From assembly GCA_037447655.1 (NCBI GenBank), contig JBBHKE010000353.1:1-30201 (forward strand): a stretch of DNA of 30,201 nt. Reading direction: 5' to 3'. Source of the stretch: Zygnema cylindricum (lineage: Eukaryota; Streptophyta; Zygnematophyceae; Zygnematales; Zygnemataceae). Of the stretch, positions 17,842 to 28,078 are shown piece by piece. Each line of letters begins with the position of its first letter. The stretch's first letter is position 1. The notes below the pieces were generated by a model. The model was not told where the DNA came from. It worked only from the letters and a program-made list of their open reading frames with translations, and did not search any database. Made by a program: the position numbers and the translations under genes.

Positions 17842-18747
17842 ACAATCTGCGATGAAGTGTCATGGCTTTTTGCAAAAATGACAAAGACTCTTTGGGTGCC
17901 CCAGTCCTCCAAAATGATCTCTTTCCCCTTTATACGATTTTTTTGATATCTTCCACCATCGGTCCTCTCCTGCTGCTAGAGATTGAATGCTCTTTCCTCC
18001 TCTCCTAATCTCCATTGTGTTTTCCTGCACAAGTATCATCCTTACCACTGTATTCCATTTCCATGAACTATCAGGCATTTCCTGTACTCGATACACTATG
18101 TTCTCGAACTCATATGGTAACTTCATGATAAGAGTGTTAACCATCATTTTTATTATACCTGTCCACCCGGCACTTTCCATCTCCATATACAAACAAGAAA
18201 GATCGTTACAGTAATCTAACATCTTTCCTCATTTGTAAGTGTAACTCACTAGCTTTTGCTCAGCCAACTGGAGCTCCTGAATAGTTCCACCTCCATAGAT
18301 CTCCACCAAACTCACCCACAACTCCTCGGCCTTGTAAATAAGAAGATGAGGGGTGGCCAAAGCTTGAGTGAGGTGCCTCAGAATGAAGTTCTTGGCAGCC
18401 ATGTTTCCATCCTCCCACATTTGAGTATCGTTCTCCGCGGTCTTTACAGTCGCGGCTCCTGGTACTGTGGCAATAGGAGTGAGGGGTGTCTCCTTCCCTT
18501 TCCATTTTTCGGACACACTGCTATCTGCCTCCTCCGCTGAGGCAGCCGTTGCTGTAGGAAACCTTACTCCTCCAAATCCTGGTGGAGTTCTCGAAGGTGG
18601 ACGTTTCACTTGTCCACTGACGATACCCCAGTATCGTTTTTCGCACAAAGCTCCCATCATCATGGTTTCCCAATAGATGAACCTAGATCCATTAAAGGTG
18701 GGCACCCTAGAGGGTGGGCCCATAACCTGCAATTTTGTGTCCTCCAT
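17842..18747 (-). pseudogene. gag: gag, element 2 (two in-frame TGA codons)
   Basis: The ATG (18745-18747) lies in the 5' LTR, 20 bp from its end, and the frame passes through the primer site, which encodes QVMGPP. Features: GSRFIYWETMMMGALCEKR, a Ser/Thr-rich hinge, a YGGGTIQELQLAEQKL region, MKLPYEFENIVYRVQEM (typical copia Gag) and a basic tail with the knuckle CHFCKKP-stop-HFIADC. Stops are TGA 18229-18231 (after VSYTYK) and TGA 17860-17862, where the knuckle glycine should be. The frame is otherwise unbroken from 18747 into integrase, so the ancestor made one Gag-Pol polyprotein. Confidence 0.9.
18713..18727 (-). other. Primer binding site, element 2
   Basis: Minus-strand GGTTATGGGCCCACC directly after the LTR, identical to element 1. 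It pairs with the anticodon region of initiator tRNA-Met and is at the same time gag codons. Confidence 0.87.
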
Positions 18748-18841
18748 TTGACTACAGAATACACGAAGCCTCTAGATAGTATTTAACTAACCCACTTAAA
18801 GCCACAACCACAGCTTTCCAAAATGGCAAACTGACAATTTG

Positions 18842-18967
18842 GCTGCACCCCTCTACAGCTTGGACTCCCTTGAGTCCGTAGCAAAAAGAATCACTGAAAA
18901 CGGCCTACCAGTCGATAAGTTATGAGGCATTAAAAATGCCAATTTGTACAAACTCTCAAAGGGAGAG
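18842..18967 (-). promoter_or_regulatory. Conserved four-hairpin leader, element 2
   Basis: Plus-strand positions: GCTG...CAGC (18842-18859), GACTC/GAGTC (18863-18876), GGCAT/ATGCC (18926-18940), CTCTC/GAGAG (18953-18967). Order and spacing match elements 1 and 3, while the stems are rebuilt with other base pairs, for example GGCAT/ATGCC in place of GGTCA/TGACC. Confidence 0.6.
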
Positions 18968-19469
18968 GTGACTATCTACCAAAATTTTCTAAGTCCTGAT
19001 TCTCTCTAATAACTTCTATCTACTGAAGTACGGACCAATCAGTTTACTGTACCGTACCAAAAAGTACTATTGCCGCTGTACCTTTTGTACGGCCTATGTA
19101 CGACAAGGTTATTAAGCGGACACGTGTCCGCTTTTCACTCGTCCGTACGTTCCTCGGAATTCCTATGACCGAATGTCATCTCTCCACGTGGCTCCAGGTC
19201 ATGCCATGTCACAAAACGCCAAAGTGACCACTCCGGGATATCGGCGATGATGTGCGTCGTTGGATTTTACGCGAAATGCAATCTTAGCCGTTATAAATAC
19301 TTGCGAGTCATTGGTTTCTTTGTCGAAACAAAATACGTGGTATCCGTTTCGAATTAGTATCGTATTACGTACTTTCTAAAACTGTATCTATGTATGCCGT
19401 ATAGAGTTGTAGTTAAATGAATTTATTCCTCCGTAAGTAAATATATATCTATCACATACTATAGCATTT

Positions 19470-19593
19470 AGCATTGGTCCTAGTCTATTAGGATAAGGCT
19501 GACCGCTACCGATCAACTTGACAAACCGCAGGTAACGGTATCAAATCCTATGTCCGTCAGGTATTTTTTTTAGTAACCTACTAAAAATACCTG
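19470..19593 (+). other. Antisense tRNA-like segment with terminal hairpin, element 2 5' LTR
   Basis: Plus strand, opposite to element 2. TAGTCTATTAGGATAAGG is D-arm/A-box-like; GGTATCAAATCC about 37 bases further on is a degenerate B box; then a run of T inside the perfect-stem hairpin CAGGTATTTTT / AAAAATACCTG. It is more degenerate than in element 1, but position, direction and order are the same. Whether it is transcribed is unknown. Confidence 0.55.
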
Positions 19594-19883
19594 CCTGTTG
19601 AACTATGGCAGCCATGGATCAACAACCCTCTCTATCCTTCAGTGACTACAACAAGTATGGGGGCTAGAGAGAGGAGGTGGAGGCAGGCGGTCCGTCCTTT
19701 TCTTTTCCTTTTATACAACATATTTAAACCTAGAAAATACTCTAAAAATCTATTAATTTCAACATTAATTATCCGCGCTGAAATTATGAACACTAAATTA
19801 CGTAGATGTACAAAATCTGTCAGTTCGTATTGTTTTGACGTCATTAGGACGTTATAACTATTTGTCGTGCTGAATGTCAGTTA

Positions 19884-20835
19884 GGGCGTGTTCCCACGTA
19901 ACCGAAACTTTGAAAGGTTACTTTGGATTTTAGCTCAGATTTTACGGTGTACTTTTCAAAGTGTTCCTATGTCAATCATTACTTGCGCCTTCATTACTTC
20001 AAATATGTGACAGTTGTAGACGTCTACAAAATTTGCGACAGCCTACGCGAGTATGAAACAAAATGTAGACGACTACGAAACTTCCAAAAATTAGTGACGT
20101 CTACAAAAACGGCGACGGTTGTAGACGTCGAGTTTTTTGTGACATTGTAGATGTTTAGGGTTTTGTGACATTGCGAAGTCATGCTACCTTGTGACGTCAT
20201 CAACACGTCAACTTTTCGTCATGGCTTTCCGATTTCTTTTTCTTACCATTTATCATTCGATATGCCATCAAAATGAGACCAAAAATATAAAAAAAAGGGA
20301 AAGAATTATCTCTCATTTGATACTATTATTGTTGCATTTCATTTAGAGATGAGAGAAAGAGGAGCGGTCGAGTGAAAAAGATGGGGAAAGACGAGGACGT
20401 TGTAAATGTTTGCAAAAGACCCATGAATGAAAGTGGAGGTCTAAGACCCCAACGACTTTTTTTCAGTACATGCTTGTCATTTTTGTACGTACATGCGCGT
20501 GACGAGCATGTATAAAAATAGCGTGTACTCTCCCTCGTTCAAAAAAATTCGAAGTGTTTCACGCGTGCAATACCTACTTTCTATTCGTCGATAGGGTATT
20601 ATTTTGGTTAAAATCAGATAGCGATTTGATTCCAGTGCAAGTGTGAAAATGAGCTGGAAGTGGGTCGCGATGATAATAACGCCAAACTGCCGTACCTTCC
20701 AAGTTTCAAAATGACACAAAAATAATTTGTGTTTTTGCCCATTTTTCGTACGGCGTAATAATTTCTCGTTGGAAGTGCAATTTTTTGTGAAAAAGACGGA
20801 AAAAAACCCTTACTTGAACACATAGGAACACACCC
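19884..20835 (+). mobile_element. Harbinger-like non-autonomous element, family D
   Basis: 952 bp flanked by TTA (19881-19883) and TTA (20836-20838). Ends are GGGCGTGTTCCCACG and, at the right, TAGGAACACACCC. The GGGCGTGTT start and 3-bp TTA duplication fit PIF/Harbinger (Tourist-like) transposons. The interior holds repeated GTAGACGTC words, including the 16-bp perfect palindrome TTGTAGACGTCTACAA (20014-20029). Open frames are under 85 codons, with no transposase. The element at 28620-29424 and the partial one at 4185 are relatives. Confidence 0.82.
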
Positions 20836-20945
20836 TTAATGTTCACACTAACGACAATGCTTTCGATAGACGAGAGCAATGCGAACGACTTTTTTTTTAG
20901 TCATTTATATTTTGTTTAGTGCAATTTCACGTGCAAGCGCGATTC

Positions 20946-21351
20946 TATTAAATCATTATTTGTACCTTTTTACTTATAAAAGTACAGTTTTGCACAGTCA
21001 GACGTCGTGCGTACTCCACACTATTTTCAACCAACCTAGATTCTAATTTTCTACGTTAATTAAACCTTGCCTTAAATAAAATAACGAAAAAAATAGAATC
21101 ATTTACTTTATTTAAGGTTATAGAGTCAAAATTTAGGGCGACCGAATTAGCGTTATTAACTCTAAATACAATTCGCGGTGTACAGTACACCACGAATCGT
21201 AATTAGAGTAAATTACTCTAATTCAGTCTCTCTAAATTTTGACTCTATCACATGAAATAGAGTAGACGATTCTAATTATTTCATTATTCTATTTAAGGTA
21301 AAGTTTAATTAGCGTTTTTAATTCTAGTATAGGTTCGTTTCAAATAGTGTG
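20946..21351. mobile_element. Foldback element, left arm plus part of right arm
   Basis: The sequence is an imperfect palindrome centred at 21184 (GGTGTACAGTACACC). The left arm (20946-21183) matches, inverted, 21185-21351 and then, beyond copia element 3, 26603-26673: CGTACTCCACACTATTT on the left pairs with AAATAGTGTG interrupted by the copia element and GGAGTACGGAC on its far side. Outer tips are TATTAAATCATTATTTGTAC and its inverse. At the centre two family B MITE ends (21182 and 21186) face each other, separated by CAG. Confidence 0.75.
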
Positions 21352-22401
21352 TGAAACTCTGAGACCACTATAGGTCCTCCGAATGGACAGCTTGCAAGAA
21401 GCATCTAGGATATCTCGGACCCCTTTGTGTTTAGCAAGAATAACTACCACCCTGGAAAACAAAAACTCTGACCACCTTCACCCCTGTGAAAGCAAGACTC
21501 CCCTGAGTCGATAGCAAAAAGAATCTCTGAATTTGCTCCATTGAGTAGTAAGTTATGGAGGGTCAAAGTTGACCTTTTGTACAGAAGCTCTCTTGGAGAG
21601 AGGGTCCTATCTATCAAATTTTTTTAAGTCCTATCTCTCTCTAAAACTCTATCTACTGACTTATGACACCAATCATATTACTGTACCGTATAGAAAAGTA
21701 CAGTCGTCGGTGTACTTTATGTACGAACATTGTACGACATGACCAAAATGTCGACACGTGTCCTTTCTGGATTTGTTTCCGTAATCCCTGGCGATGTCGA
21801 AATCAAATGTCGTGGTACCACATGTCATCCGATGTGGCGGCAACCATAAACCGCTGAAATCTTCTTCCGCGATCTCGGCATTCTTTCCGGCCGTCCGATT
21901 GAATGCTGATTTCAATTGTAGCCGTCATAAATATTTGCGATGTATTTGTTTCGCTATCAGAACAAATGCGCGGTACTTATTTATTATCCGTACTCGTAAT
22001 CCATACCTTTCATAACTGAATCTATGTATGCCGTATATAGTTGGCGTTAAATGAATTAACCTAAGTGTAATCGTTTATATCATTATTAAACCCTATATCA
22101 TCTACCACTTACTCTAAACTAAATGGATGAGGCTTCAGGCTACCGGCGACATTTCCTATCCGTTGGTACCAGGATCAAATCGTGTAAACGACAACATATC
22201 TTTTAGTAAATCAACTACTTTACTACCCCGTAAATCTCTGGATAGCATCGGCAACCATGACACTAGCTTCCTCTCCAACTTCTCAGTGACTGCAACAAGT
22301 GTGGGAGTTGGAGAGAGAGGTTAAAGACAGACTGCCTCGGCTTCATTTTCTACACTTTATTTTAGACTTAGAAAATACTAAAAGAACCATCAATTTCTAC
22401 A
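21352..22401 (-). repeat. 3' LTR of element 3
   Basis: 1050 bp, plus strand TGAAACTCTG...TTTCTACA. tRNA-like segment on the plus strand: TAAATGGATGAGGC near 22120-22133, GGATCAAATC near 22171-22181, TTTT near 22201. The gag ATG of the 5' copy is mutated here (ATA). Confidence 0.93.
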
Positions 22402-22409
22402 CTCCCCTT
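22402..22409 (-). other. Polypurine tract, element 3
   Basis: Minus-strand AAGGGGAG right before TGTAGAAATT of the 3' LTR, five bases downstream of the RNase H stop codon (22415-22417). Confidence 0.92.
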
Positions 22410-22414
22410 ATTTT

Positions 22415-24160
22415 CTAGTCACTCTTTAAATTCAGACCACACTTCTCCCAGCAGAAAATTAGCTTAGGGGAAGGCATAGGTTTGGTCATCATATCTGCTA
22501 CCATATCGCTATCTGGTCGGTACTCTAAACTGATTATTTTGTTTTCTACTTTCTCTCTAACAAAGTTGAGTCGAATGTCCATGTGTTTGGCTTTAAAATG
22601 ATGTTTAGGATTGGCAGAAATAGTAATCGCTGCATGATTATCACAAAACGTTTTCTGCACACCACTCTTAAGGTGACCAAGCTCACTAAGCAAAGACTTG
22701 ACCCACATCAATTCTTTTACAGCAGAGCAAGAGGCCATATGCTCAGCCTCCATGGTGGACTGAGCAATAACCTTTTGTTGTTTGCTACTCCAACAGCAAG
22801 CCCCATCACCCACATATAACACATATCCAGAAGTACATCTCCTCATCGGATCATCACCATAACTGGCATCACTCCAAGTAGTGAATTCAGTATTCTCCCC
22901 ACCCAAATGCAACCATATATCTTTAGTTCCTATCAAGTATCTTAGGACTCTCTTAGCTGCCTCCCAATCCTTCTTTGTGGGAGCATTTAAACTTCTACTC
23001 AACACTCTTACAGCTGCAGCTAAATCCAGCCGGGTACAATTCATAAAATAGATTAGGCTTCCCACTACTTCCCTGTAAGGAATAGTCTGCATAAACTTCT
23101 ATTCTTCAGGACTTAATTCCTCGTCTAAGAATATGACTCCTTCTTCCTCACTCCCCTCACTTCCCTTCTTTAACTCCATTGGAGTTGTACAACTATTAGC
23201 TTTATCCATCTGAAATTTTTCCAGCATGTTCCCAATTGCTTCTTTTTGAGTCAATCTTATAATCTTTCTTTCTCGGTCTCTTTTTACTTGAATTCCCAAA
23301 ATATATTTTGCTCCCCCCATATCTTTCATTTCAAATCTCCCCTTAAGATCGGTTTTCAGTTTATTAATTTTTTCTATTGATTTACTTAAAACAAGCAAAT
23401 CATCAACATAAATTGCAATAAACATAACACCTTCCTCATCTTCAAAAATATAGATTGAGTGATCTGAGCTGATCCGGATATATCCCAGACCGGTAAGAAA
23501 CTCATCAAGCTTCATATTCCACTGTCGAGGCGCCTGTTTCAAACCATAAAGAGATTTAATCAGCCGGCATACCTTACTCTCCTCCCCTTCCTCCACAAAT
23601 CCTTCGGGTTCTCGCATGAAGATCTCCTCTTCCAATTCTCCATGCAAAAAGGTTGTCTTGATGTCCATCTGGTGCACCTCCATGTCTTCCGCTGGTGCAA
23701 GACTGAGAAGTATGCGGACGGAGGGAAATCTGACGACCGGGGCAAAGTTTTCCGCGTAATCGATTCCTTCTTTCTGTGTAAATCTTTTTGACACTAATCG
23801 GGTTTTGTAACGCTCAATGGTGTTATCCGGGTTCAGTTTTAATTTGAAAACTTACTTAAAACCGATTTGTTTTCGGTTAGGTGGACAGTCCACCAGCTCC
23901 CAAGTATCGGCTGCCATAATTGAGGCCATCTCCTCATTTATGGTTGTCTTCCACCGGTTCCTTTCTGGACAAGTCATCGCCTCTCCATAAGTTGGAGGTT
24001 CATCTTGATGAGATAGTTTCGTTACCTTGTTATTAACCTGTTTTTCTTGCAATCTTTTGCTACTTCTTCTTCCTCCCTCAAAATCTGTGGCCGGAATAGA
24101 TGGTTTTCGTGGGTCTTTCAACAATCTCGGCTTCTCCCCTATCCCTTGATTCCGAATCAA
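22415..24160 (-). pseudogene. pol: pol: reverse transcriptase and RNase H, element 3
   Basis: One frame from 24160 to the stop at 22415, broken only by TAA at 23852-23854 (the Trp of the KWVF motif) and TAG at 23099-23101, in the variable part before IPYREVVGSLIY. RT motifs: RYKTRLVSKRF, QMDIKTTFLHGELEE, LYGLKQAPRQWN, YVDD (23399-23410). RNase H is the best of the three: DWEAAKRVLRYL is intact, then WSDASYGD, STMEAEHMASC, FCDNHAAITI and the C-terminal DMVADMMTKPMPSPKL. A frameshift in about 24080-24160 separates it from integrase. Confidence 0.92.
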
Positions 24161-24359
24161 TTTCCACCACGTCTTTCGCTTCGGGTAGAGTTGTCACTGG
24201 AGTTTCCGAAGCCGAGTCCTTTTCGGTCTGATTAGTACCTGCAAGAATGCCATCTTCTCTAAAACCTAGATAGTTAGGAAGCTCAAAGTCATCGGAATTT
24301 TCTGACTCAAATCTGATTTTTACTGACTTTGTATACTTGAACGGATCCACAGACTTTCC

Positions 24360-25547
24360 TTAATCTATAACTACTAGATGTTTTACTAAGATTATATCTT
24401 CCCTTTCTAGATCATTAACTTTATATCTTTTAACATCCTCATCATATCCTAATAAGTATCCCGGTTTTCCTTTAGGATCTAGCTTCCTATTAGACCGATC
24501 TCTATCTAGACTGAATACTTGACTGCCGAAAACCTTTAAGTGAGATATGTCCGGTTTTAGGCCAGTCCATCTCTCATAAGGTGTTTGATCTTTTATAGCT
24601 GAGGTAAGAACTATATTTTTGAGGTAATTAGCATAGTTCATTGCTTCTGCCCAAAACCTTTTTCCTATCTACTTATCCGACAACATACTTCTAGCACTAT
24701 CACTTAGTGTCCTATTTAATCGTTCAGCTACCCCATTCTGTTCCGGGTTTTTTGGAACTGTCTTTTGGTGTTGAACTCCATCTTCCCTCAGAAAATCCTC
24801 AAACTGGTTAGAAGTATACTCTACACCATTGTCATTCCTTATTCTCTAGATTGGAGTTTCATGGAGTTTTTCGCTCCATGCTTTATATTGTCTAAAACAA
24901 TCCTGAGCTTCTGACTTGTTTTTCAAAAAATACACCGTGGAATACCGAGACCAATCATCAGTGATAGTCATCATAAATCTCTTCCCCTCCGGTGAGGGCA
25001 CTTTAGCCGGTCCCCAAATATCTGTGTGTACTAAATCTAGAATTTTTTCTCCCTTATAGGTGGCTGTTTTGGGAAAGGGTAATCTGTGTGCTTTACCTTG
25101 AGCACATCCACTACAATCACTTATATTATCACTCTCACTGAATTGAATCCCTTCCACCACTCCCATTTTTTTCATCTCTCTTAACTTATCTAGATTCACA
25201 TGCCCAAGCCTCTTATGCCACATCATAACATCATGAACACCAGCATAATAAAGTTTCTTTGTTTCATTACTTAAAATCAGCCTAAACATCCCTTGGCTAC
25301 CTTTCTTAGCAATGAAATAGACCTCCTCCTCTGAAGATGGATCTGCTTTCCTTGTGAATCTGCTTCCTCCAAACCCTGGAGGGATTCCAAGACTTGATGG
25401 ACGCCCCACTCGTCCACTCACTATCCCCCAAAACCTTTTCTCGCATAGAGCTCCTGTCATCATACTTTCCCAGTATAAGTAGCCAGTTCCATTAAAGATG
25501 GGTACCCTAGAGGGTGGGCCCATAACTTGAAACTCTGAGACCTCCAT
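24360..25547 (-). pseudogene. gag(N-term)-integrase in-frame fusion, element 3
   Basis: ATG at 25545-25547 in the LTR; residues 1-~64 are the conserved Gag start (QVMGPPSRVP, YWESMMTGALCEKRFWGIVSG). By about residue 75 the frame is already in the sequence before integrase (EVYFIAKKGSQGMF), then WHKRLGH...CSGCAQGKAH and the integrase core with HTDIWGP. The rest of Gag, the zinc knuckle and the protease are missing, yet the reading frame is kept across the join (nt ~25,325-25,355). In-frame stops follow: TAG 24846-24848, TAG 24669-24671 and TAA 24360-24362. The catalytic Glu (NGVAERLNRT) and second Asp (RNDNGVEY) are present between them. Confidence 0.9.
25513..25527 (-). other. Primer binding site, element 3
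   Basis: Minus-strand AGTTATGGGCCCACC: as in elements 1 and 2 except the first base (A for G). It lies directly after the LTR end and is part of the gag frame. Confidence 0.83.
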
Positions 25548-26597
25548 AAGTCCTCAGAATGGACAGCTTGCAAGAAGCCTCTAGGATATCCCGGATCCCT
25601 TTGTGTTTCAGCAAGAACAACTACCACCTTGGCAGACAAAAACTTTGACCACCTTCACCCCAGTGAAGGCTAGGCTCCCCTAAGTTGATAGCAAAAAGAA
25701 TCTCTGAATTTGCTCCCCTGAGCAGTAAGTTATGGAGGGTCAAAGTTGACCTTTTGTACGGAAGCTCTCTGAGAGAGAGGGTCCTATCTATCAGATTTTT
25801 CTAAGTCCTATCTCTCTCTAAAACTCTATCTACTGACGTACGGCACCAATCATATTACTGTACCGTACAAAAAAGTATAGCTGCCGGTGTACTTTATGTA
25901 CGAACATTGTACGACATGACCAAAATGTCGACACGTGTCCTTTCTGGATTTGTTTCCGTAATCCTTGGCGATATCAAAATCCAATGTCGTGGTACCATGT
26001 GTCATGCGATGTGGCGGCGACCATAAACCGCCGAAATCTTCTTCCGCGATCTTGGCATTCTTTTCGGCCGTTCGATTAAATGCCTATTTCAATCGTAGCT
26101 GTCATAAATATTTACAATGTATTTGTTTCACTATTGAAATAAATGCGCGGTACTTATTTATTATCCGTACTCGTAATCAGTACCTTTCATAACTATGTAT
26201 GTCGTATATAGTTGCCGTTAAATGAATTAACGTAAATGTAAATGTTTATGTATTTATTTAACCCTAAAATCTTCTACCACTAACTCTATACTAAATGGAT
26301 GAGCCTTCAAGCTACCGGAGACATTTCCTATCCGCAGGTACCAGGATCTAATCGTGTAAGCGACAATATATCTTTTTGTAAATCAACTACTATACTACCC
26401 CGTAAATCTCTGGATAACATAGGCAGCCATGACACTAGCTTCCTCTCCAACTTCTCAGTGACTGCAACAAGTGTGGGAGTTTGAGAGAGAGGAAGTGTGG
26501 GAGTTTGAGAGAGAGGTTAGAGACAGACTGCCTCGGCTTCATTTTCTACACTTTATTTTAGACCTAGAAAATACTAAAAGAACCATCAATTTCTACA
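25528..26597 (-). repeat. 5' LTR of element 3
   Basis: 1070 bp. It holds the gag ATG 20 bp from its end, the leader hairpins (25652-25776) and the plus-strand tRNA-like segment (TAAATGGATGAGCC near 26292, GGATCTAATC near 26344, TTTTT near 26372). The last is more decayed than in the 3' LTR. Confidence 0.93.
25652..25776 (-). promoter_or_regulatory. Conserved four-hairpin leader, element 3
   Basis: Plus-strand positions: CCTTCAC/GTGAAGG (25652-25669), the GACTC/GAGTC site decayed here (about 25673-25687, intact in the other LTR near 21498), GGTCA/TGACC (25738-25751), CTCTCT/GAGAG (25765-25776). Same order and spacing as in elements 1 and 2. Confidence 0.58.
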
Positions 26598-26602
26598 GTG
26601 TG

Positions 26603-26673
26603 GAGTACGGACGGTATCATACCGTGCAAAATTGTAATTTATCAAGTAAAAAAGTACAAATAATGATTTAATA
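26603..26673. mobile_element. Foldback element, outer end of right arm
   Basis: Inverse match to 20946-21015 across the inserted copia element: GGAGTACGG..., TGCAAAA..., AAAAAAGTACAAATAATGATT and the TATTAAAT tip. Removing element 3 and one GTGTG restores a continuous arm of about 240 bp. Confidence 0.72.
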
Positions 26674-26826
26674 CAGGCCGTTATCATGTAACTGCGTTTT
26701 ACCAAACCGGGTTGTGCAAATGTCATAGCGACCATAAACTGTGCGTTTTGCCAAATTCTCTACGAATACCTTATTCACAGCAGAGGATATTAGCGTGCCA
26801 AATTATAATACTTAAATAAATTAGAG

Positions 26827-27120
26827 CATAGTTAAAAAGTAGGCATTTTATTGTAGTCCTTTGGTCGGCGCCTTTATCATAAGTTGTGTTGTGGGTTTTT
26901 CATGTGATCTTCTTAAAACGCTACTTTGATCAGCGACCATCCGATATTCCAATTTTGAAGGTACACTTTTTTTTTTTTGTCTGAATGTTTTAATTGGTCC
27001 AATTTTTTGCCCGTATGTTATAATTGATCCGAATACAATATGGTTCTTAAGGTCATATTGTATGTTTTGCGTACAATAGGCATATTGTATGGGCCTACTT
27101 TCACCTACTTTTTAACTATG
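26827..27120 (-). mobile_element. hAT-like MITE, family C, copy 2
   Basis: 294 bp with ends CATAGTTAAAAAGTAGG and CCTACTTTTTAACTATG, flanked by a perfect 8-bp duplication AATTAGAG (26819-26826 and 27121-27128). It is an inverted relative of 2404-2708. The target AATTAGAG is a family B subterminal motif, so it landed inside a family B MITE. Confidence 0.88.
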
Positions 27121-27128
27121 AATTAGAG

Positions 27129-27237
27129 TAAATTGCATACTTGAAAAAGCTCTATCACATAAATTAGCATTAATTACTTTTTTTTTTTTTTTTTTTACTC
27201 TAATTTTTTCATTACTCTAATTACGATTCGCGGTGTA
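27129..27237 (-). mobile_element. Family B MITE, right end
   Basis: Ends TAATTACGATTCGCGGTGTA (27218-27237), the inverse of the terminus at 4115. A poly-T run (27180-27196) and several ACTCTAATT motifs precede it. The left part lies beyond the inserted hAT-like element and no clear left terminus was found. Confidence 0.65.
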
Positions 27238-27303
27238 TTGTACGGTTTGGTAGAGCATTGTATTGTAGCTTTCAAAGTTGCAAGTTGAATTTTGGTCAAC
27301 GAT

Positions 27304-27440
27304 GGTAAACCTTTCCATCAGCATGAATGTCGACAAGCTCACTGAAAATCGACGTTTCCGTACAATTTTCGACGTTTTTTTTGTTTTAAAAAACTATTTT
27401 TGAGGAGACTTTATTGAGATTCTCCAACGGTCCGGATTAA
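27304..27440 (+). mobile_element. Partial family E element, left end
   Basis: GGTAAACCTTTCCATCAGC resembles the left end at 6294, and the interior aligns in places (TTTCCGTAC, then TTGAGATTCTCCAA). No right terminus was seen, so the end given is only where similarity fades. Confidence 0.5.
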
Positions 27441-28078
27441 ACACACACTGTTACGATTTCTTTTTTTTAGCATCCTGAACAGTCAATAGATGACTGCACA
27501 TTTAATCGTTATTAGTGTTGACTATACAAATTCTACGTCGCAAAATCTTAACCCTTTAGCCCTTAAACCTAATTATAGAGCAAATATAATCATTTAAATG
27601 TCTTTCCCGCTACCTTGAAATGGACCCATCACACTAATTCGGCAGATATTTAATTGAGTGTAATAAACGTATTATGTCTTTCCGTACGCTAACTGCAAGT
27701 TATTTTGTACAGAAGTACGTTTAAACAACTACAGTACTAAATTGAACCTTGCGATTTATCGCACAAGCGAGCATGCTGATTGGGGCCACACCTCGTTTTC
27801 TCCGCGCGACCGTATGTTTAAGGTTTTTTTTTTCTGTATTTTTTTTCTTTTATTATAAAAAAACACAAAACAAACCCTATGGCCCTATTGCGATACCTGA
27901 TTACGGCGTGTGGGAATATCTCTTCCCGGTGTGTACAGTGACAAACGATTTTTCTTAACTACAGGCCCTCGTAAGGAACCTAGGTTGTACCGTACTGTAT
28001 TGTATTGTAGAAAGTAAGTAGTAATTCATTATAATAAGATCGGTAAAAAATCAACATCGATTATGTGAACACGCACTG
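27441..28078. other. Non-coding stretch, no gene recognised
   Basis: AT-rich, with several T runs. The open frames are 69 codons or fewer, with no recognisable domain. No element ends were found. Confidence 0.4.

Larger units (their letters stand above)
13379..19764 (-). mobile_element. Ty1/copia LTR retrotransposon, element 2
   Basis: A 6.4-kb element on the minus strand, flanked by a perfect 5-bp duplication TTAAT (13374-13378 and 19765-19769). Its two LTRs are both 1037 bp but differ at 11 sites, mostly transitions, in one ~210-bp stretch I compared. Full copia order is present. It is the best preserved of the three: Gag-protease-integrase is one frame broken only by two TGA codons, then a frameshift, then a long open RT frame. 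Confidence 0.95.
18728..19764 (-). repeat. 5' LTR of element 2
   Basis: 1037 bp. Plus-strand tRNA-like segment (antisense to the element): A-box-like 19481-19499, GGTATCAAATCC 19537-19548, T-run 19564-19570 within hairpin 19558-19593. The element promoter cannot be fixed; a TTATAAATA occurs on the plus strand near 19296, that is, antisense. Confidence 0.93.
21352..26597 (-). mobile_element. Ty1/copia LTR retrotransposon, element 3 (internally deleted)
   Basis: A 5.2-kb minus-strand element flanked by perfect GTGTG duplications (21347-21351 and 26598-26602), inserted into the right arm of the foldback element. LTRs are 1050 and 1070 bp; part of the length difference is a ~24-bp tandem duplication (GTGTGGGAGTTTGAGAGAGA) near 26470-26518. 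It lacks most of gag and all of protease, but has primer site, integrase, RT, RNase H and polypurine tract. Confidence 0.94.
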
